The notes under the pieces are model-generated. The model saw only the letters and a list, made by a program, of their open reading frames with translations, made no database searches and was not told the origin of the DNA. Below are positions 1 to 9,004 of a stretch of DNA of 20,788 nt, in pieces. This stretch comes from CAYNNQ01 sp051748085. GTDB lineage: Bacteria > Desulfobacterota > Desulfovibrionia > Desulfovibrionales > Desulfonatronovibrionaceae. Made by a program: the position numbers and the translations under genes. The stretch is from assembly GCA_051748085.1 (NCBI GenBank), contig JBNJHA010000040.1, positions 1-20,788 of the forward strand, given 5' to 3'. Positions within the stretch are counted from its first letter, which is position 1. The number at the start of each line of letters is the position of its first letter.

Positions 1-135
1 ATCGGAAAAATATGTCATTTGGTGCGGGATGAATCCTCAGCTTATGGATTCGATATCGATCCCGATAGCGATTTCGATCCCGAAGAAAGAAAATCCCAAC
101 ACGGAAATAAAATCATTTCCGAATTGGAAACCTGA
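1..135 (+). CDS. Possible 3' end of an Asp-rich reading frame cut by the left window edge
   Basis: Frame 1 is open from the first base of the window to a TGA at 133-135, giving 44 codons. The translation contains an acidic run reading GFDIDPDSDFDPEE around residues 16-29 and ends in KIISELET. The acidic run comes from a short imperfect repeat based on TCGATCCCGA (two copies around 55-88), so it could be a simple-sequence repeat rather than a conserved domain. The frame converges with the kinase gene that ends at 176. No family is recognised. It may be the tail of a real gene starting outside the window, or chance openness in repeat DNA. Confidence 0.3.
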   Translation: MGKICHLVRDESSAYGFDIDPDSDFDPEERKSQHGNKIISELET

Positions 136-144
136 TATTTCTAA

Positions 145-170
145 ATCCGAAAATTTTTGAATTTCCGGAT
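145..170 (-). terminator. Hairpin just downstream of the sensor kinase stop codon
   Basis: The arms ATCCG (145-149) and CGGAT (166-170) pair. After one mismatch the inner arms AAATT (151-155) and AATTT (160-164) also pair, leaving a 4-base loop. The hairpin begins 6 bases beyond the TAG stop of the minus-strand kinase gene. The sequence that follows on the minus strand is AT-rich (TTAGAAATATC) but is not a clean T run, so it is a weak intrinsic terminator at best. Confidence 0.35.
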
Positions 171-175
171 AAGAA

Positions 176-2869
176 CTAGCCAGCCTGAGCATCCAGAACC
201 TCCCGGACCTTGGTTCGAAGCAATTCGACTGAATACGGTTTCTGGATAAACAAAGCGTTGTCCTCGGCTATGCCGTAGCTGTCAACAATGTTTTCAGCAT
301 AGCCGGATACATATATTACTTTTATTTCCGGTAATATTGCTATGACCTTGTCCCGAAGCTGCTTGCCGTTAAGGCCGGGCATGATGACGTCGGTCAAAAG
401 AAGATGAATTTTTTCGGGATATTTTTTAACTGTCTCCAGGCAGGTCTTTCCATCGGCGGCGACCAGGACATTGTAACCCTGTTCCTCAAGTATAGCTTCG
501 GTAAGTTCCCGGACCATTTCATCATCCTCGACGAGCATAATGGTTTCCCGGCCGTAATTTGTGCCCGTTTCTTTTTCCGGTTTCGAGGCGGGGATATCTT
601 CCCGGGCATGTTCGGCCAGAGGGAAATATATTTTGAAAGTGCTTCCCTGGCCTTTTTCGCTGTAAACCTGAATTATGCCGCGATGTTGTTTTATTATGCC
701 GTATACCGTGGCCAGGCCGAGTCCGCTGCCGGCCCCGGATTCCTTGGTGGTGAAAAAGGGTTCGAAGATGTTTTCCCGTGTTTCCGGGGTCATGCCTGAG
801 CCGGTGTCGCTTACCCTGAGCAGTGCGTAACGTCCGGGATTGCAGTCCGGATAGTGTCTCAGCTCATCTTCGGAGAGAAATTTTGTTCCGGTTTCGATTT
901 GCAGCACACCTCCTTCGGGCATGGCATCCTGGGCGTTTAGCGTCAGATTGAGCACTGTCTGCTCCAGTTGGGTTCGATCGGCTTCAATTATGGGCGGTTC
1001 ACGGTCAAGGTTGACGCGAATGTCAATATCTTCCCGGATGGTTTTGCCCAGGAATTTTTCAAAATCGTTTAGGACGCTGTTCAGGTCCAGAGTCTGCATG
1101 TATAAAGTCTGTTTGCGGCTGAAGGCCAGAAGCTGTCTGACGAGATCCCGGCTGTGCACCCCGGCCCGGTGCATCAATTCGATTTTTTCCCGATGTTTTT
1201 CGGCTATCTGCGGATCGGAAATCAGTATTTCGCCGTAGCCCAGGATTGCGGAGAGCATGTTGTTCAGATCGTGGGCCACTCCACCGGCCAGGCGTCCGAT
1301 GGACTCCATTTTCTGGGTCTGCAGGATTTGATCCCGCATTTTCATTTTTTCTTTTTCCGAATTCTTAAAGTCGGTTATATCCCGGCCCAGGACCACAAGC
1401 GCCCTGCGGGTTCCATCCGGTTTGAACAGAGGAATCTTAATTACGTCGAACACCTTGTGTTCTCCGTTTGGGGTCGGAACGATCTCTTCCCCGCGATGTG
1501 TCTTTCCGGCTTGCCAGGTATTTTCGTCCGATTTTTCACACGTGAGAAAGGCCTCTTTGTATAAAGGCAATGTGTATTCGGCCAGTTCGCTGTCCGTTTT
1601 ATATTTGTAATCGACTTCACTCAGTCCGAAAAGTCGCAGATCGGCCTGGTTGGCTTCCAGCCAGCGGCCCTTGCCGTCCTTGAAACATATAATGTCCGGA
1701 GTGGCGTTTATCAATGTCCGCAGTCTCTCTTCGCTTTCCTTGTGTTTTTTTTCGGCCCGCTCGCGTATTTGTATTTCCCGGGACAGTTTTTTGTTCATGG
1801 AATACAGCACTGAAGCTATCATCACGGCTACCGCAGTGATTAAAAGGGCCAGGGCGATCGTCCACATTAAAACGGTGTAATCGTAATGTGGATCCGGTTC
1901 GTACAGGAAGCCGTCCAGGGAGAAATCCGCTTCCAGCATGCCCAGTTTTGAGTAGGTTCTGACGATGTGCCGCCACCGCCCGGCGTTCATGTGTCCAATC
2001 TGAATCAGATCGGGCAGCATCAGCTTTTTTGTGGCTTCGGCTTCGAATTTAAGATGAGCCAGGCTTTTGTTCGGATTGTATTCGCGCAGAATCAGTTCTA
2101 TGCTTTCATCAATGTGGGACATGGCGTATTCCCAGCCGCGAATGGAAGCCTTGAGGAATTTCTTGACCCGCTCCGGATGCTCGGCGATTTCTTTTTCCGT
2201 GCTGAACAGGCAGTCGGCATAAAAATCCACGCCGTAAGTGCGGGGGGAGATGATCTTGGGCTGTACGCCTCGTTTCTTGAGGATCCAGGGCTCGTTCGTG
2301 CTGTACGCGCTTACGGCCGCTGTTCGCCCCTGGATAAGATCATTTAAATTGTAGCTCTGATCCACGCGCTTTATCGTATCCAGAGGAATGCCTTCGTTTA
2401 CGAAGGCGGCAAGGATATCCGCGTCCTTTTTTCCGGGCAGAAGCATGACTTTTTTGCCGATAAGCCCTTGAAGGGTATTTATCCCTGAATCCTTTCGGAG
2501 AAGCAGACTGGAAGGTGAATGCTGGAATATGGGAGCCAGGACGACAAACGGCTCGCCGTCCGCGCGGTGCAGGATAAGTTCGGCCCCGGCCACACCGTAC
2601 TGCGCGTTTCCGTTCAGGACCTGTTCCCGGGCGAAGCGGTCCTCGCCGCCCTCGGCAATGGTTACATCCAGGCCCTCTTCTTTGTAATAGCCGCGGTGCA
2701 GGGCCGTGTAATATCCGGCGAATTGAAACTGGTGTTTCCAGGCCAGCTGCAGGGTTACTTTTTCCGCCGCGGCTGATTTGGTCCCGAAAACGCAAAACAG
2801 TATAACAGCACATGCAAGCATGGTCGGGATAATATTTGCATGTGAAAAAGGGACCGTTTTTGCGGCCAA
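176..2869 (-). CDS. Periplasmic NMT1/THI5-like solute-binding domain fused to PAS hybrid histidine kinase
   Basis: This is an 897-residue membrane-bound hybrid sensor kinase. Residues 1-35 are a signal peptide or anchor. Residues about 36-290 resemble the NMT1/THI5-like periplasmic binding fold (LQLAWKHQFQFAGYY near 40-54, then EGLDV). A membrane segment lies at about 331-357. A PAS domain follows at about 382-500, then HisKA with the phospho-acceptor His533 in GGVAHDLNN. The HATPase domain is at about 630-752 (NLTLNAQDAM, DTGSGM, GSGLGLATVYG). The receiver is at about 776-895 with Asp827 in LLLTDVIMP and Lys877. The start codon is TTG at 2869-2867, chosen because GGAGG lies 6 bases upstream (2880-2876); the first ATG would remove half the signal peptide. 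The gene begins 20 bp after the RND pump stop on the same strand, so it is probably the last gene of that operon. The family normally binds thiamine-precursor-like or other small solutes; the ligand here is unknown. No HPt domain or DNA-binding output is present. Confidence 0.9.
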   Translation of the reverse strand: MAAKTVPFSHANIIPTMLACAVILFCVFGTKSAAAEKVTLQLAWKHQFQFAGYYTALHRGYYKEEGLDVTIAEGGEDRFAREQVLNGNAQYGVAGAELILHRADGEPFVVLAPIFQHSPSSLLLRKDSGINTLQGLIGKKVMLLPGKKDADILAAFVNEGIPLDTIKRVDQSYNLNDLIQGRTAAVSAYSTNEPWILKKRGVQPKIISPRTYGVDFYADCLFSTEKEIAEHPERVKKFLKASIRGWEYAMSHIDESIELILREYNPNKSLAHLKFEAEATKKLMLPDLIQIGHMNAGRWRHIVRTYSKLGMLEADFSLDGFLYEPDPHYDYTVLMWTIALALLITAVAVMIASVLYSMNKKLSREIQIRERAEKKHKESEERLRTLINATPDIICFKDGKGRWLEANQADLRLFGLSEVDYKYKTDSELAEYTLPLYKEAFLTCEKSDENTWQAGKTHRGEEIVPTPNGEHKVFDVIKIPLFKPDGTRRALVVLGRDITDFKNSEKEKMKMRDQILQTQKMESIGRLAGGVAHDLNNMLSAILGYGEILISDPQIAEKHREKIELMHRAGVHSRDLVRQLLAFSRKQTLYMQTLDLNSVLNDFEKFLGKTIREDIDIRVNLDREPPIIEADRTQLEQTVLNLTLNAQDAMPEGGVLQIETGTKFLSEDELRHYPDCNPGRYALLRVSDTGSGMTPETRENIFEPFFTTKESGAGSGLGLATVYGIIKQHRGIIQVYSEKGQGSTFKIYFPLAEHAREDIPASKPEKETGTNYGRETIMLVEDDEMVRELTEAILEEQGYNVLVAADGKTCLETVKKYPEKIHLLLTDVIMPGLNGKQLRDKVIAILPEIKVIYVSGYAENIVDSYGIAEDNALFIQKPYSVELLRTKVREVLDAQAG

Positions 2870-2889
2870 CCTAAACCTCCGATGTGTTT

Positions 2890-5800
2890 TTATCCCGCAT
2901 TTTTTTTCTGCTTTCCTCCCTTGATCCGTTCGCTGATGCTTTGGATTATCATATACAGGCAGGGCACGAATATCATGCTTAGAAGTGTTGCCGCGATCAT
3001 GCCGCCGAAGACCGCCGTTCCCAGGTCCTGACGGCTTATGGCCCCGGCTCCGGAAGCGACGACCAGCGGAAAAACGCCCAGAATAAAAGCAAGCGAGGTC
3101 ATGAGTATGGGCCGGAAACGCAATTTGGCTGATTCCAGGGCCGAATCCAAAACGCTTTTGCCCTCGGCGTGGGCATCCCTGGCGAATTCAATAATCAGAA
3201 TGGCGTTTTTGCAGGCCAGGGCGATGAGAAGCACTATCCCGATCTGGGTGTATATATTTACCTCCATGTGGCGGATAAACAGGGCGACGACCGTCCCCAG
3301 AAGGGCAAGAGGCACGGCCAGGATAACGCCCAGGGATACGCCCCAGCTTTCGTACTGGGCGCAGAGAACGAGATAGACGAGTATCACGGCCAATCCGAAT
3401 ATGAGGAACATGCTGCCGCCGGTCAGCTTTTCCTGAAAGGACATCGCGGTCCATTCAAAGCCCATTCCGGAAGGCAGTTTGCTGGCGCAGAGCGATTCCA
3501 TAAGCTGCATGGCCTGTCCCGAACTGTAGCCGGGGGCGGGGCTTCCGCTTACGGCGGCGGCAGGATACATATTGTAGCGGGTTATGTTCTGCGGTCCGAA
3601 TATCTTTTCCAGCTTGATTAAGGTACCCAGGGGCAGCATCTCCCCTTTTCGATTTTTTACCTCCAGACTGGTAATATCTTCAATATAGGCCCTGGCCCGA
3701 GCTTCGGCCTGGATGTTGACCTGGTAATTGCGGCCGAATTTACTAAAATCATTTACATACTTGGATCCCAGGTAAGCCTGCAGCGTGTCAAAGATATTGG
3801 TCAGGGGGACGTCCATCTGCTTGGCTTTGGTCCGGTTCAGGTTAATGAAATATTGCGGGACATTGGCCCGGAAAGTGGAATATACATTACTCAGTCCGGT
3901 TTGCCCGTTGGCAGCCGAGCTGATTTCCTGAGCCATCTGCTGCAGTGCGGAAAAGCCCATGTTGCTTTTGTCCTGGAGTTCCAGGGAAAATCCCCCGGAA
4001 GTCCCCAGACCTGAAATCGGAGGAGGAGCGAAAACCTGGATGCGGGCTTCCTGAATCCGGCCGAACATTTTCCAGAGTTTGCCGACCATGGCTTTCTGGC
4101 TTAAATCCGGACTCGTCCTTTTTTCCCAGGGCTCGAGAATGACCCAGGCCGTGGCCGCGTTTGAAGCGGATGAGGCATCCAGGAGCGAGTAACCGGTAAC
4201 TGTTACCCAGCTTTCGACTCCTTCCAGTCCGGAGATCATATGATTCATTTTTTGGACGACTTTCGCGCTGCGCTCGAAGGATGCACCGTCCGGGAGCTGG
4301 GCCGAGGCCATTACATACCCCTGGTCCTCGGTGGGCACGAAACCGGTCGGGAGCTGCATAAAGCCCCATCCGGTCGCGGCGCTTAGGCCGGCGAAAAGGA
4401 TAAGGACAATTATCGCCTTACGCACAAAGACATTCATGAAGCGCATATATCCGCCCCGGGTCCGGTCGAAAAACCAGTTGAACCCCCGGAAGAAAAAGTT
4501 TTGTTTTTCCGGAGTCGGTCTCAGGACCAGGGCGCTCAAGGCCGGACTCAGGGTCAGGGCGTTCAAGGCGCTGAAAAAGGTGGACGCGGCTATGGTCAGG
4601 GCGAATTGCATATACATTTGCCCGGTTATGCCGCCCATAAAGGCTGTGGGGATAAATACGGACATAAGGACCAGAGTCGTGGCCACAATGGGGCCGCTGA
4701 CTTCCTTCATGGCCCGTAAGGTGGCTTCTTTCGGTTCCAGACCCATTTCGTCAATGTTCCGGCTGGTGTTTTCCACGACAACGATCGCGTCATCAACCAC
4801 GATCCCAATAGCCAGAACCAGTCCGAACAGGGTGAGCATGTTCAGGGAAAATCCGAGCAGGCCCATGACCGCGAAGGTACCTATAAGTGATACCGGGATG
4901 GTCACCGCCGGAATCAGGGTCGCCCGCCAATCCTGCAGGAAAATGAAGATGGTGATGAACACCAGAACCATGGCTATAAGCAGTGTTTCCACCACTTCTT
5001 TAATTGAGGCCTGAACGAATTCGGTGGTATCCAGAGGGATGTTATACTCCAGGCCCTGCGGGAAACTTTGTTCGAGTTCATTCATTTTTTCCTTGACGCT
5101 TGCGGCCAGATCCAGAGCGTTGGATCCAGGCAGCTGATAAATGGCCATCAAGGCTGTTTCCTGATTTTTGTAAAGGCTGTTCAGACCGTAGGACTTGGAA
5201 CCCAGATCAATCCTGGCTATATCCCCGAGCCTGGTAACCCGGCCATCTTTTCCGGTTTTGACGATGATTTTTTCAAACTGGGCGACATCCTTTAGACGGC
5301 CCTGCGCGTTTATCATATATTGAAAATCCTGCCCGTCCGGAGCGGGCGGTTGGCCGATCTGCCCGGCAGCGACCTGGACGTTCTGCTCTTCAATAGCCGA
5401 AACAATATCGTTGGTGGTCAGGCTTCTGGATTTGAGTTTTTCCGGATCAAGCCAGACGCGCATGCTATAGTCGCCGACACCGAAGATGGTTACCCCGCCG
5501 ACCCCGTCCAGTCGGGAAAGTTCATCCTCGATATTCAGTGTCGCGTAATTGTTCAGGTACAAGGCGTCGTAATTTTTGTTTTTTGAGGTCAAAGAGAGCA
5601 TGAGAACAATATTGGTCGACTGTTTTTGCGTGGTGACCCCAAGCCGGGTTACAGTACTCGGAAGCGAAGACTGGGCGATGGCTACCCGGTTCTGGACCAG
5701 TACCGTGGCCATATCCAAATCGGTTCCGACCTCGAACGTCACGGTAAGGGAGTAGCTTCCGTCATTGGAGCAGGTCGAAGACATATACAGCATGTCTTCG

Positions 5801-6021
5801 ACACCGTTGACCTGTTCTTCAATGGGCTGCGCGACGCTTTCGGAAACCACTTTGGCGCTTGCCCCGGGATAGTTAGCCGTGACTTGAACGGTGGGAGGGG
5901 AAATTTCCGGATACTGGGCGATTGGAAGATTAAGCAGGGTGACTACGCCGGCAATGACGATAATGATTGAAACTACCGTGGCGAAAATAGGGCGGTTAAT
6001 AAAAAAGCGGCTCATATTCAT
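2890..6021 (-). CDS. RND multidrug efflux transporter, HAE1/AcrB type, inner-membrane pump
   Basis: This 1043-residue protein has the usual length for the AcrB/MexB/MexF family. It starts with FFINRPIFA, the typical cytoplasmic entry to the first membrane helix. The proton-relay acids Asp410 and Asp411 lie in GIVVDDAIVVVENT. The partner lysine is Lys938 in ACKNAILIIEFA, and the conserved arginine lies in KLRFRPILMTS near 968. The two-fold RND layout is complete: helix, periplasmic loop, six helices, repeated. The family drives proton-coupled export of hydrophobic drugs, solvents or other amphiphiles through a tripartite complex. The ATG at 6021-6019 overlaps the stop of the adaptor gene (ATGA), and GGAGGG sits 9 bases upstream (6036-6031), which favours this ATG over the one two codons later. 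The substrate cannot be told from sequence. Confidence 0.95.
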   Translation of the reverse strand: MNMSRFFINRPIFATVVSIIIVIAGVVTLLNLPIAQYPEISPPTVQVTANYPGASAKVVSESVAQPIEEQVNGVEDMLYMSSTCSNDGSYSLTVTFEVGTDLDMATVLVQNRVAIAQSSLPSTVTRLGVTTQKQSTNIVLMLSLTSKNKNYDALYLNNYATLNIEDELSRLDGVGGVTIFGVGDYSMRVWLDPEKLKSRSLTTNDIVSAIEEQNVQVAAGQIGQPPAPDGQDFQYMINAQGRLKDVAQFEKIIVKTGKDGRVTRLGDIARIDLGSKSYGLNSLYKNQETALMAIYQLPGSNALDLAASVKEKMNELEQSFPQGLEYNIPLDTTEFVQASIKEVVETLLIAMVLVFITIFIFLQDWRATLIPAVTIPVSLIGTFAVMGLLGFSLNMLTLFGLVLAIGIVVDDAIVVVENTSRNIDEMGLEPKEATLRAMKEVSGPIVATTLVLMSVFIPTAFMGGITGQMYMQFALTIAASTFFSALNALTLSPALSALVLRPTPEKQNFFFRGFNWFFDRTRGGYMRFMNVFVRKAIIVLILFAGLSAATGWGFMQLPTGFVPTEDQGYVMASAQLPDGASFERSAKVVQKMNHMISGLEGVESWVTVTGYSLLDASSASNAATAWVILEPWEKRTSPDLSQKAMVGKLWKMFGRIQEARIQVFAPPPISGLGTSGGFSLELQDKSNMGFSALQQMAQEISSAANGQTGLSNVYSTFRANVPQYFINLNRTKAKQMDVPLTNIFDTLQAYLGSKYVNDFSKFGRNYQVNIQAEARARAYIEDITSLEVKNRKGEMLPLGTLIKLEKIFGPQNITRYNMYPAAAVSGSPAPGYSSGQAMQLMESLCASKLPSGMGFEWTAMSFQEKLTGGSMFLIFGLAVILVYLVLCAQYESWGVSLGVILAVPLALLGTVVALFIRHMEVNIYTQIGIVLLIALACKNAILIIEFARDAHAEGKSVLDSALESAKLRFRPILMTSLAFILGVFPLVVASGAGAISRQDLGTAVFGGMIAATLLSMIFVPCLYMIIQSISERIKGGKQKKNAG

Positions 6022-7160
6022 GAGTCGGATCCCTCCGTGGAGTTGTTCCCGGAGGCCTGGACCGGATCAACCTTGGATCCCGGCCGGGCGCTTTGAAGGC
6101 CGTTGACTATAACCCGGCTGTCCGCCTTGAGTCCGGAATGTATGACCCGCCGGCCGTTTATTAACGGGCCGGGCTCAACCGGATTGTACTGAACCACGTT
6201 TTTTTCGTCTACAGTCAGGGCATAGCTGCCGCGCTGGTCCGCGCCCAATGCCTTGTCGGGTATCAAAACGGCATCCTTTATTTTTCGCACGGGCACCCGG
6301 ACTTTGATAAACAGTCCAGGGATTATGTAATGATCTTTATTCTCGAATTCGGCTCGGAGCTGAATGGTCCCGGTCGATGTGTCCACGCTGGGATCGGCGT
6401 AATCGATATGCCCCTTATGCGGGTAATCGTCCTCGTTGGCCAGGGACAGGCCGACCTGGTATCCTTTCTCCGGATTGGCGGTCGAAGCGTTTCTGGCCTT
6501 GGCCTCCTGCATGAATTTCAAGAGGGCGTTTTCACTCATGTTGAAGTAGGCATATATTGGCTGATCATCCACGATTGTCCCCAGCAGCGTGGCGGTCGTG
6601 ATCAGGTTGCCGACATCAACCATATTGCGGCCTATCCGGCCTTCAAAAGGCGCATGGATATGGGTATATTTCAAGTTAATGCGCGCTTCTTCTATCCGGG
6701 CTTTCGCCGCCTGGACCGCGGCCTTGGCTTCGGCTTCCTTGGCCTCGGCCTCTATGACTTCCACTTCGCTTACAGCCCGATCCTTATAGGCGTCCCGCTT
6801 GCGTTTCAAAGTGGCCTGGGACAGCTTTAGTTCCGCCTTTTTGATGGCCAGATCGGCCCTGGCCTGGTCCAGTTTGGCCTGGTATGGGGCGGGGTCGATA
6901 ATAAACAGCAGGTCGCCCCTTTTAACCATGTCTCCGGACGTGAAATTTATTTTCTTCAGATAACCGCTTACCTGCGCTTTCAGATCAACGGTCTTGAAGG
7001 CAGAGCTGGTCCCGGTAAAATAGTTGTACTCGGTGACTTCCTTGATTGCCGGCTTGTCTATCGTGACTTTCGGGGGCGGGGGGGCCTGATAGGCGTTTTG
7101 GTCCTGGGAACAGGCTGTGAGTATTATGCAGGCCAACATCAGCAGAAAGAATTTTTTCAT
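6018..7160 (-). CDS. RND efflux periplasmic adaptor (membrane fusion lipoprotein, AcrA/MexA type)
   Basis: This 380-residue adaptor bridges the inner-membrane RND pump to the outer-membrane channel. The N-terminus is a lipoprotein signal ending in LTAC, with Cys17 as the lipidated residue. The first half lipoyl segment reads VDLKAQVSGYLKKINF (about 59-74). It is followed by a long alpha-helical hairpin rich in Ala, Lys and Glu (about 105-165). The second lipoyl half reads THIHAPFEGRIGR, and beta-barrel and membrane-proximal domains complete the family layout. AGGAG lies just upstream of the ATG at 7160. The start codon overlaps the stop of the outer-membrane factor gene (ATGA), and its own stop overlaps the RND start the same way, so the three pump proteins should be translationally coupled. 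Confidence 0.95.
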   Translation of the reverse strand: MKKFFLLMLACIILTACSQDQNAYQAPPPPKVTIDKPAIKEVTEYNYFTGTSSAFKTVDLKAQVSGYLKKINFTSGDMVKRGDLLFIIDPAPYQAKLDQARADLAIKKAELKLSQATLKRKRDAYKDRAVSEVEVIEAEAKEAEAKAAVQAAKARIEEARINLKYTHIHAPFEGRIGRNMVDVGNLITTATLLGTIVDDQPIYAYFNMSENALLKFMQEAKARNASTANPEKGYQVGLSLANEDDYPHKGHIDYADPSVDTSTGTIQLRAEFENKDHYIIPGLFIKVRVPVRKIKDAVLIPDKALGADQRGSYALTVDEKNVVQYNPVEPGPLINGRRVIHSGLKADSRVIVNGLQSARPGSKVDPVQASGNNSTEGSDS

Positions 7161-8632
7161 TCCTGTTCTCCTTTATCCGCGCTGTTTTCCGTTTTTATTT
7201 CCTGGGTTTTGTCCACAGAGTATACTCCTGATTTTCTGGTTACCGGATCCCAGCCGCCTCCCAGAGCCCGATACAGGGAGACCATATACAGGGCCGCGTT
7301 CCCGCGGGCCTGATCCAGCTGGTCTTCGGCCGAGAAGAGTTCGCGTTGGGCATCGAGTACGTTTTGAAAGTCGGACAGACCGTCCTTGTATAGTTTTTCA
7401 GAGAGTTTTAAGGACCTTTTCGATGCCCGAACCGAGTCCTGCAGGGCCCGCAAACGGATTTTCTGCTGTATATGTCCGGTCATGGCGTTTTCCGCCTCGC
7501 TGAGAGCGGTAAGTACTGTTTGTTCATAGGTCAGAAGTGCCTGTTTGGTTCTGGCGTCCTCCACGTCGATTTGGGCCCGGAGTTTGCCTCCGCTGAAGAT
7601 GTTCCAGCCCAGAGAGGGGCCGAAACTAAAGGCCCGGGAGGCAGGAATGAACAGGTCGTTCAGATCGGTATGCATATAGCCTATTGAGCCGACAAGGGAA
7701 AATCGGGGGTACAGTTCGGCCGTGGCCATGCCGATACGCGCGGTTTGTGCCGCCAGCCTGCGTTCCGCGCCGCGAATATCCGGTCTTTGTCGGAGCAGGT
7801 CAGCGGGTACTCCGGCGGCCACTCTTTCCGGAGGCAAAGGAATAGGGGCGGATTCCTCCAGAATTTTGTCCACTGCTCCGGGGGGCTGGGCAAGGAGAGT
7901 ACCCAGGCTGTTTTTCGTTTCGGCCAGCTGGATGCGCAAGGGAGGAATCCGGGCTTTTGTATTTGCCAGGACCTGTTCGGCCTGGGCCACGTCCAGGTCG
8001 GTTGCCAGACCGTATTTAAATCTGGATTTTGTTAATTTGAGAATTTCCTTTTGGGAAGTAATATTTTCCAGCGCGGTTTTTATCCGGGTCTGCAGGGTGC
8101 GAATGTTGATATACGTGCCGGCCACCTGGGCGTACATGGAAATCATTATATCGACGCGATCCTCTTCCGTGGCCTGGAATTCAGCGCTCGAGGCCTCGAC
8201 AGAACGCCTGATGCGTCCGAAAAGATCCAATTCCCAGCTGGCATCCATCCCGGCCGAATAATAAGTGTCCAGCGTGCCGTCCGGATCGAGAGCACTTGCC
8301 CGGCTTTCCTGTCTCGAGACCGAGCCGTCGGCATTCGCTTCGGGAAGATAGCCCCCCCGGGCCGCTCTAAGCTGGGCCCTGGCTTCTTCCACCCGTGCCG
8401 CTGCTGCCCGCAGATTCAGATTCTGTCGGGTGGCCTTTTTGATGAGCTGATTCAGGGTCGGGTCATTAAACAGGGTCCACCAATTTGTGATTTTTATTCT
8501 GTCCGGGAGCAGGGCAGGGTCTTTAATCTGGTTCCATCCCTGCGGGACCTCGGATTTCGGCTGGGTGTAGTCCGGACCGACGGCAGTACAGCCGGCAGCA
8601 AAAAGTAAAAAAAATATAAGCAGTTTGTGCAT
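7157..8632 (-). CDS. RND efflux outer-membrane lipoprotein, NodT/OprM family
   Basis: This 491-residue TolC-like channel is the exit duct of the tripartite pump. The chosen start gives a short lipoprotein signal with Cys15 in LFAAGC, followed by the family hallmark GPDYTQP. An ATG 10 codons upstream (8662) is in frame but has no ribosome-binding site and would spoil the signal peptide; the chosen ATG has GGCGGA about 6 bases ahead. Two repeats of the outer-membrane efflux (OEP) domain follow, with LNLRAAAARVEEARAQLRAA in the first and LTYEQTVLTALSEAENAM in the second. WWTLFNDPTLNQLI is also typical. It is the first gene of the operon. This order (outer-membrane factor, adaptor, pump) differs from the common adaptor-pump-channel order. 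Confidence 0.93.
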   Translation of the reverse strand: MHKLLIFFLLFAAGCTAVGPDYTQPKSEVPQGWNQIKDPALLPDRIKITNWWTLFNDPTLNQLIKKATRQNLNLRAAAARVEEARAQLRAARGGYLPEANADGSVSRQESRASALDPDGTLDTYYSAGMDASWELDLFGRIRRSVEASSAEFQATEEDRVDIMISMYAQVAGTYINIRTLQTRIKTALENITSQKEILKLTKSRFKYGLATDLDVAQAEQVLANTKARIPPLRIQLAETKNSLGTLLAQPPGAVDKILEESAPIPLPPERVAAGVPADLLRQRPDIRGAERRLAAQTARIGMATAELYPRFSLVGSIGYMHTDLNDLFIPASRAFSFGPSLGWNIFSGGKLRAQIDVEDARTKQALLTYEQTVLTALSEAENAMTGHIQQKIRLRALQDSVRASKRSLKLSEKLYKDGLSDFQNVLDAQRELFSAEDQLDQARGNAALYMVSLYRALGGGWDPVTRKSGVYSVDKTQEIKTENSADKGEQE

Positions 8633-9004
8633 AAAAAGTCCGCCTGTATTGGCTTTTGGCATTTATTTTGGAAGATATCCAAAATTGACAGGTAATGGTT
8701 TAAAAACAGGTATTTGTTCATGTACCTTATTTAAAGAGTAAATGCCAGCAGTTTTTGTGTCCCTGCACGCAATAAGCCGGCCAATATATATTGTGGGTTT
8801 TTCGATGACCAGAAAGGCAAATTCCTGTTCCGAAAACATCTTTGTATTGATTCGTAAAGGAATATATTTTATTTGCAAACAAAAGTGAAATTTTCTTCGA
8901 GTTTGTTCCTGTCTGCTTTCGTCTTTGCGTGTGTTGTTGTTGGACAAAGATTTTTTCATGCAGGTTTTTTTATTCTAACATTTCAGTAATCTTGGAGATT
9001 ATTC
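8633..9004. other. AT-rich divergent intergenic region between efflux operon and hexa-PAS kinase
   Basis: These 372 bases separate two divergently transcribed units and should hold both promoters. The segment is clearly more AT-rich than the flanking genes. It contains the inverted repeat at 8665-8685, and a GGAG motif at 8994-8997 is the ribosome-binding site for the kinase gene at 9005. I could not find a convincing -35/-10 pair in either direction. A 98-codon minus-strand frame crosses most of it but lacks a ribosome-binding site and any recognisable domain. Confidence 0.6.
8665..8685. promoter_or_regulatory. Perfect 8-bp inverted repeat upstream of the efflux operon (candidate operator)
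   Basis: The arms ATTTTGGA (8665-8672) and TCCAAAAT (8678-8685) are exact reverse complements separated by AGATA. The dyad lies 33-53 bases upstream of the outer-membrane factor start codon, where a repressor site would be expected. It is not followed by a T run, so it does not look like a terminator. No TetR- or MarR-type regulator gene is present in the window to pair with it. Confidence 0.4.

Noticed and set aside
8663..8959. 98-codon minus-strand frame filling the divergent promoter region
   Set aside because: No ribosome-binding site, no recognisable domain, AT-rich non-coding composition, and it occupies the only space available for two promoters.
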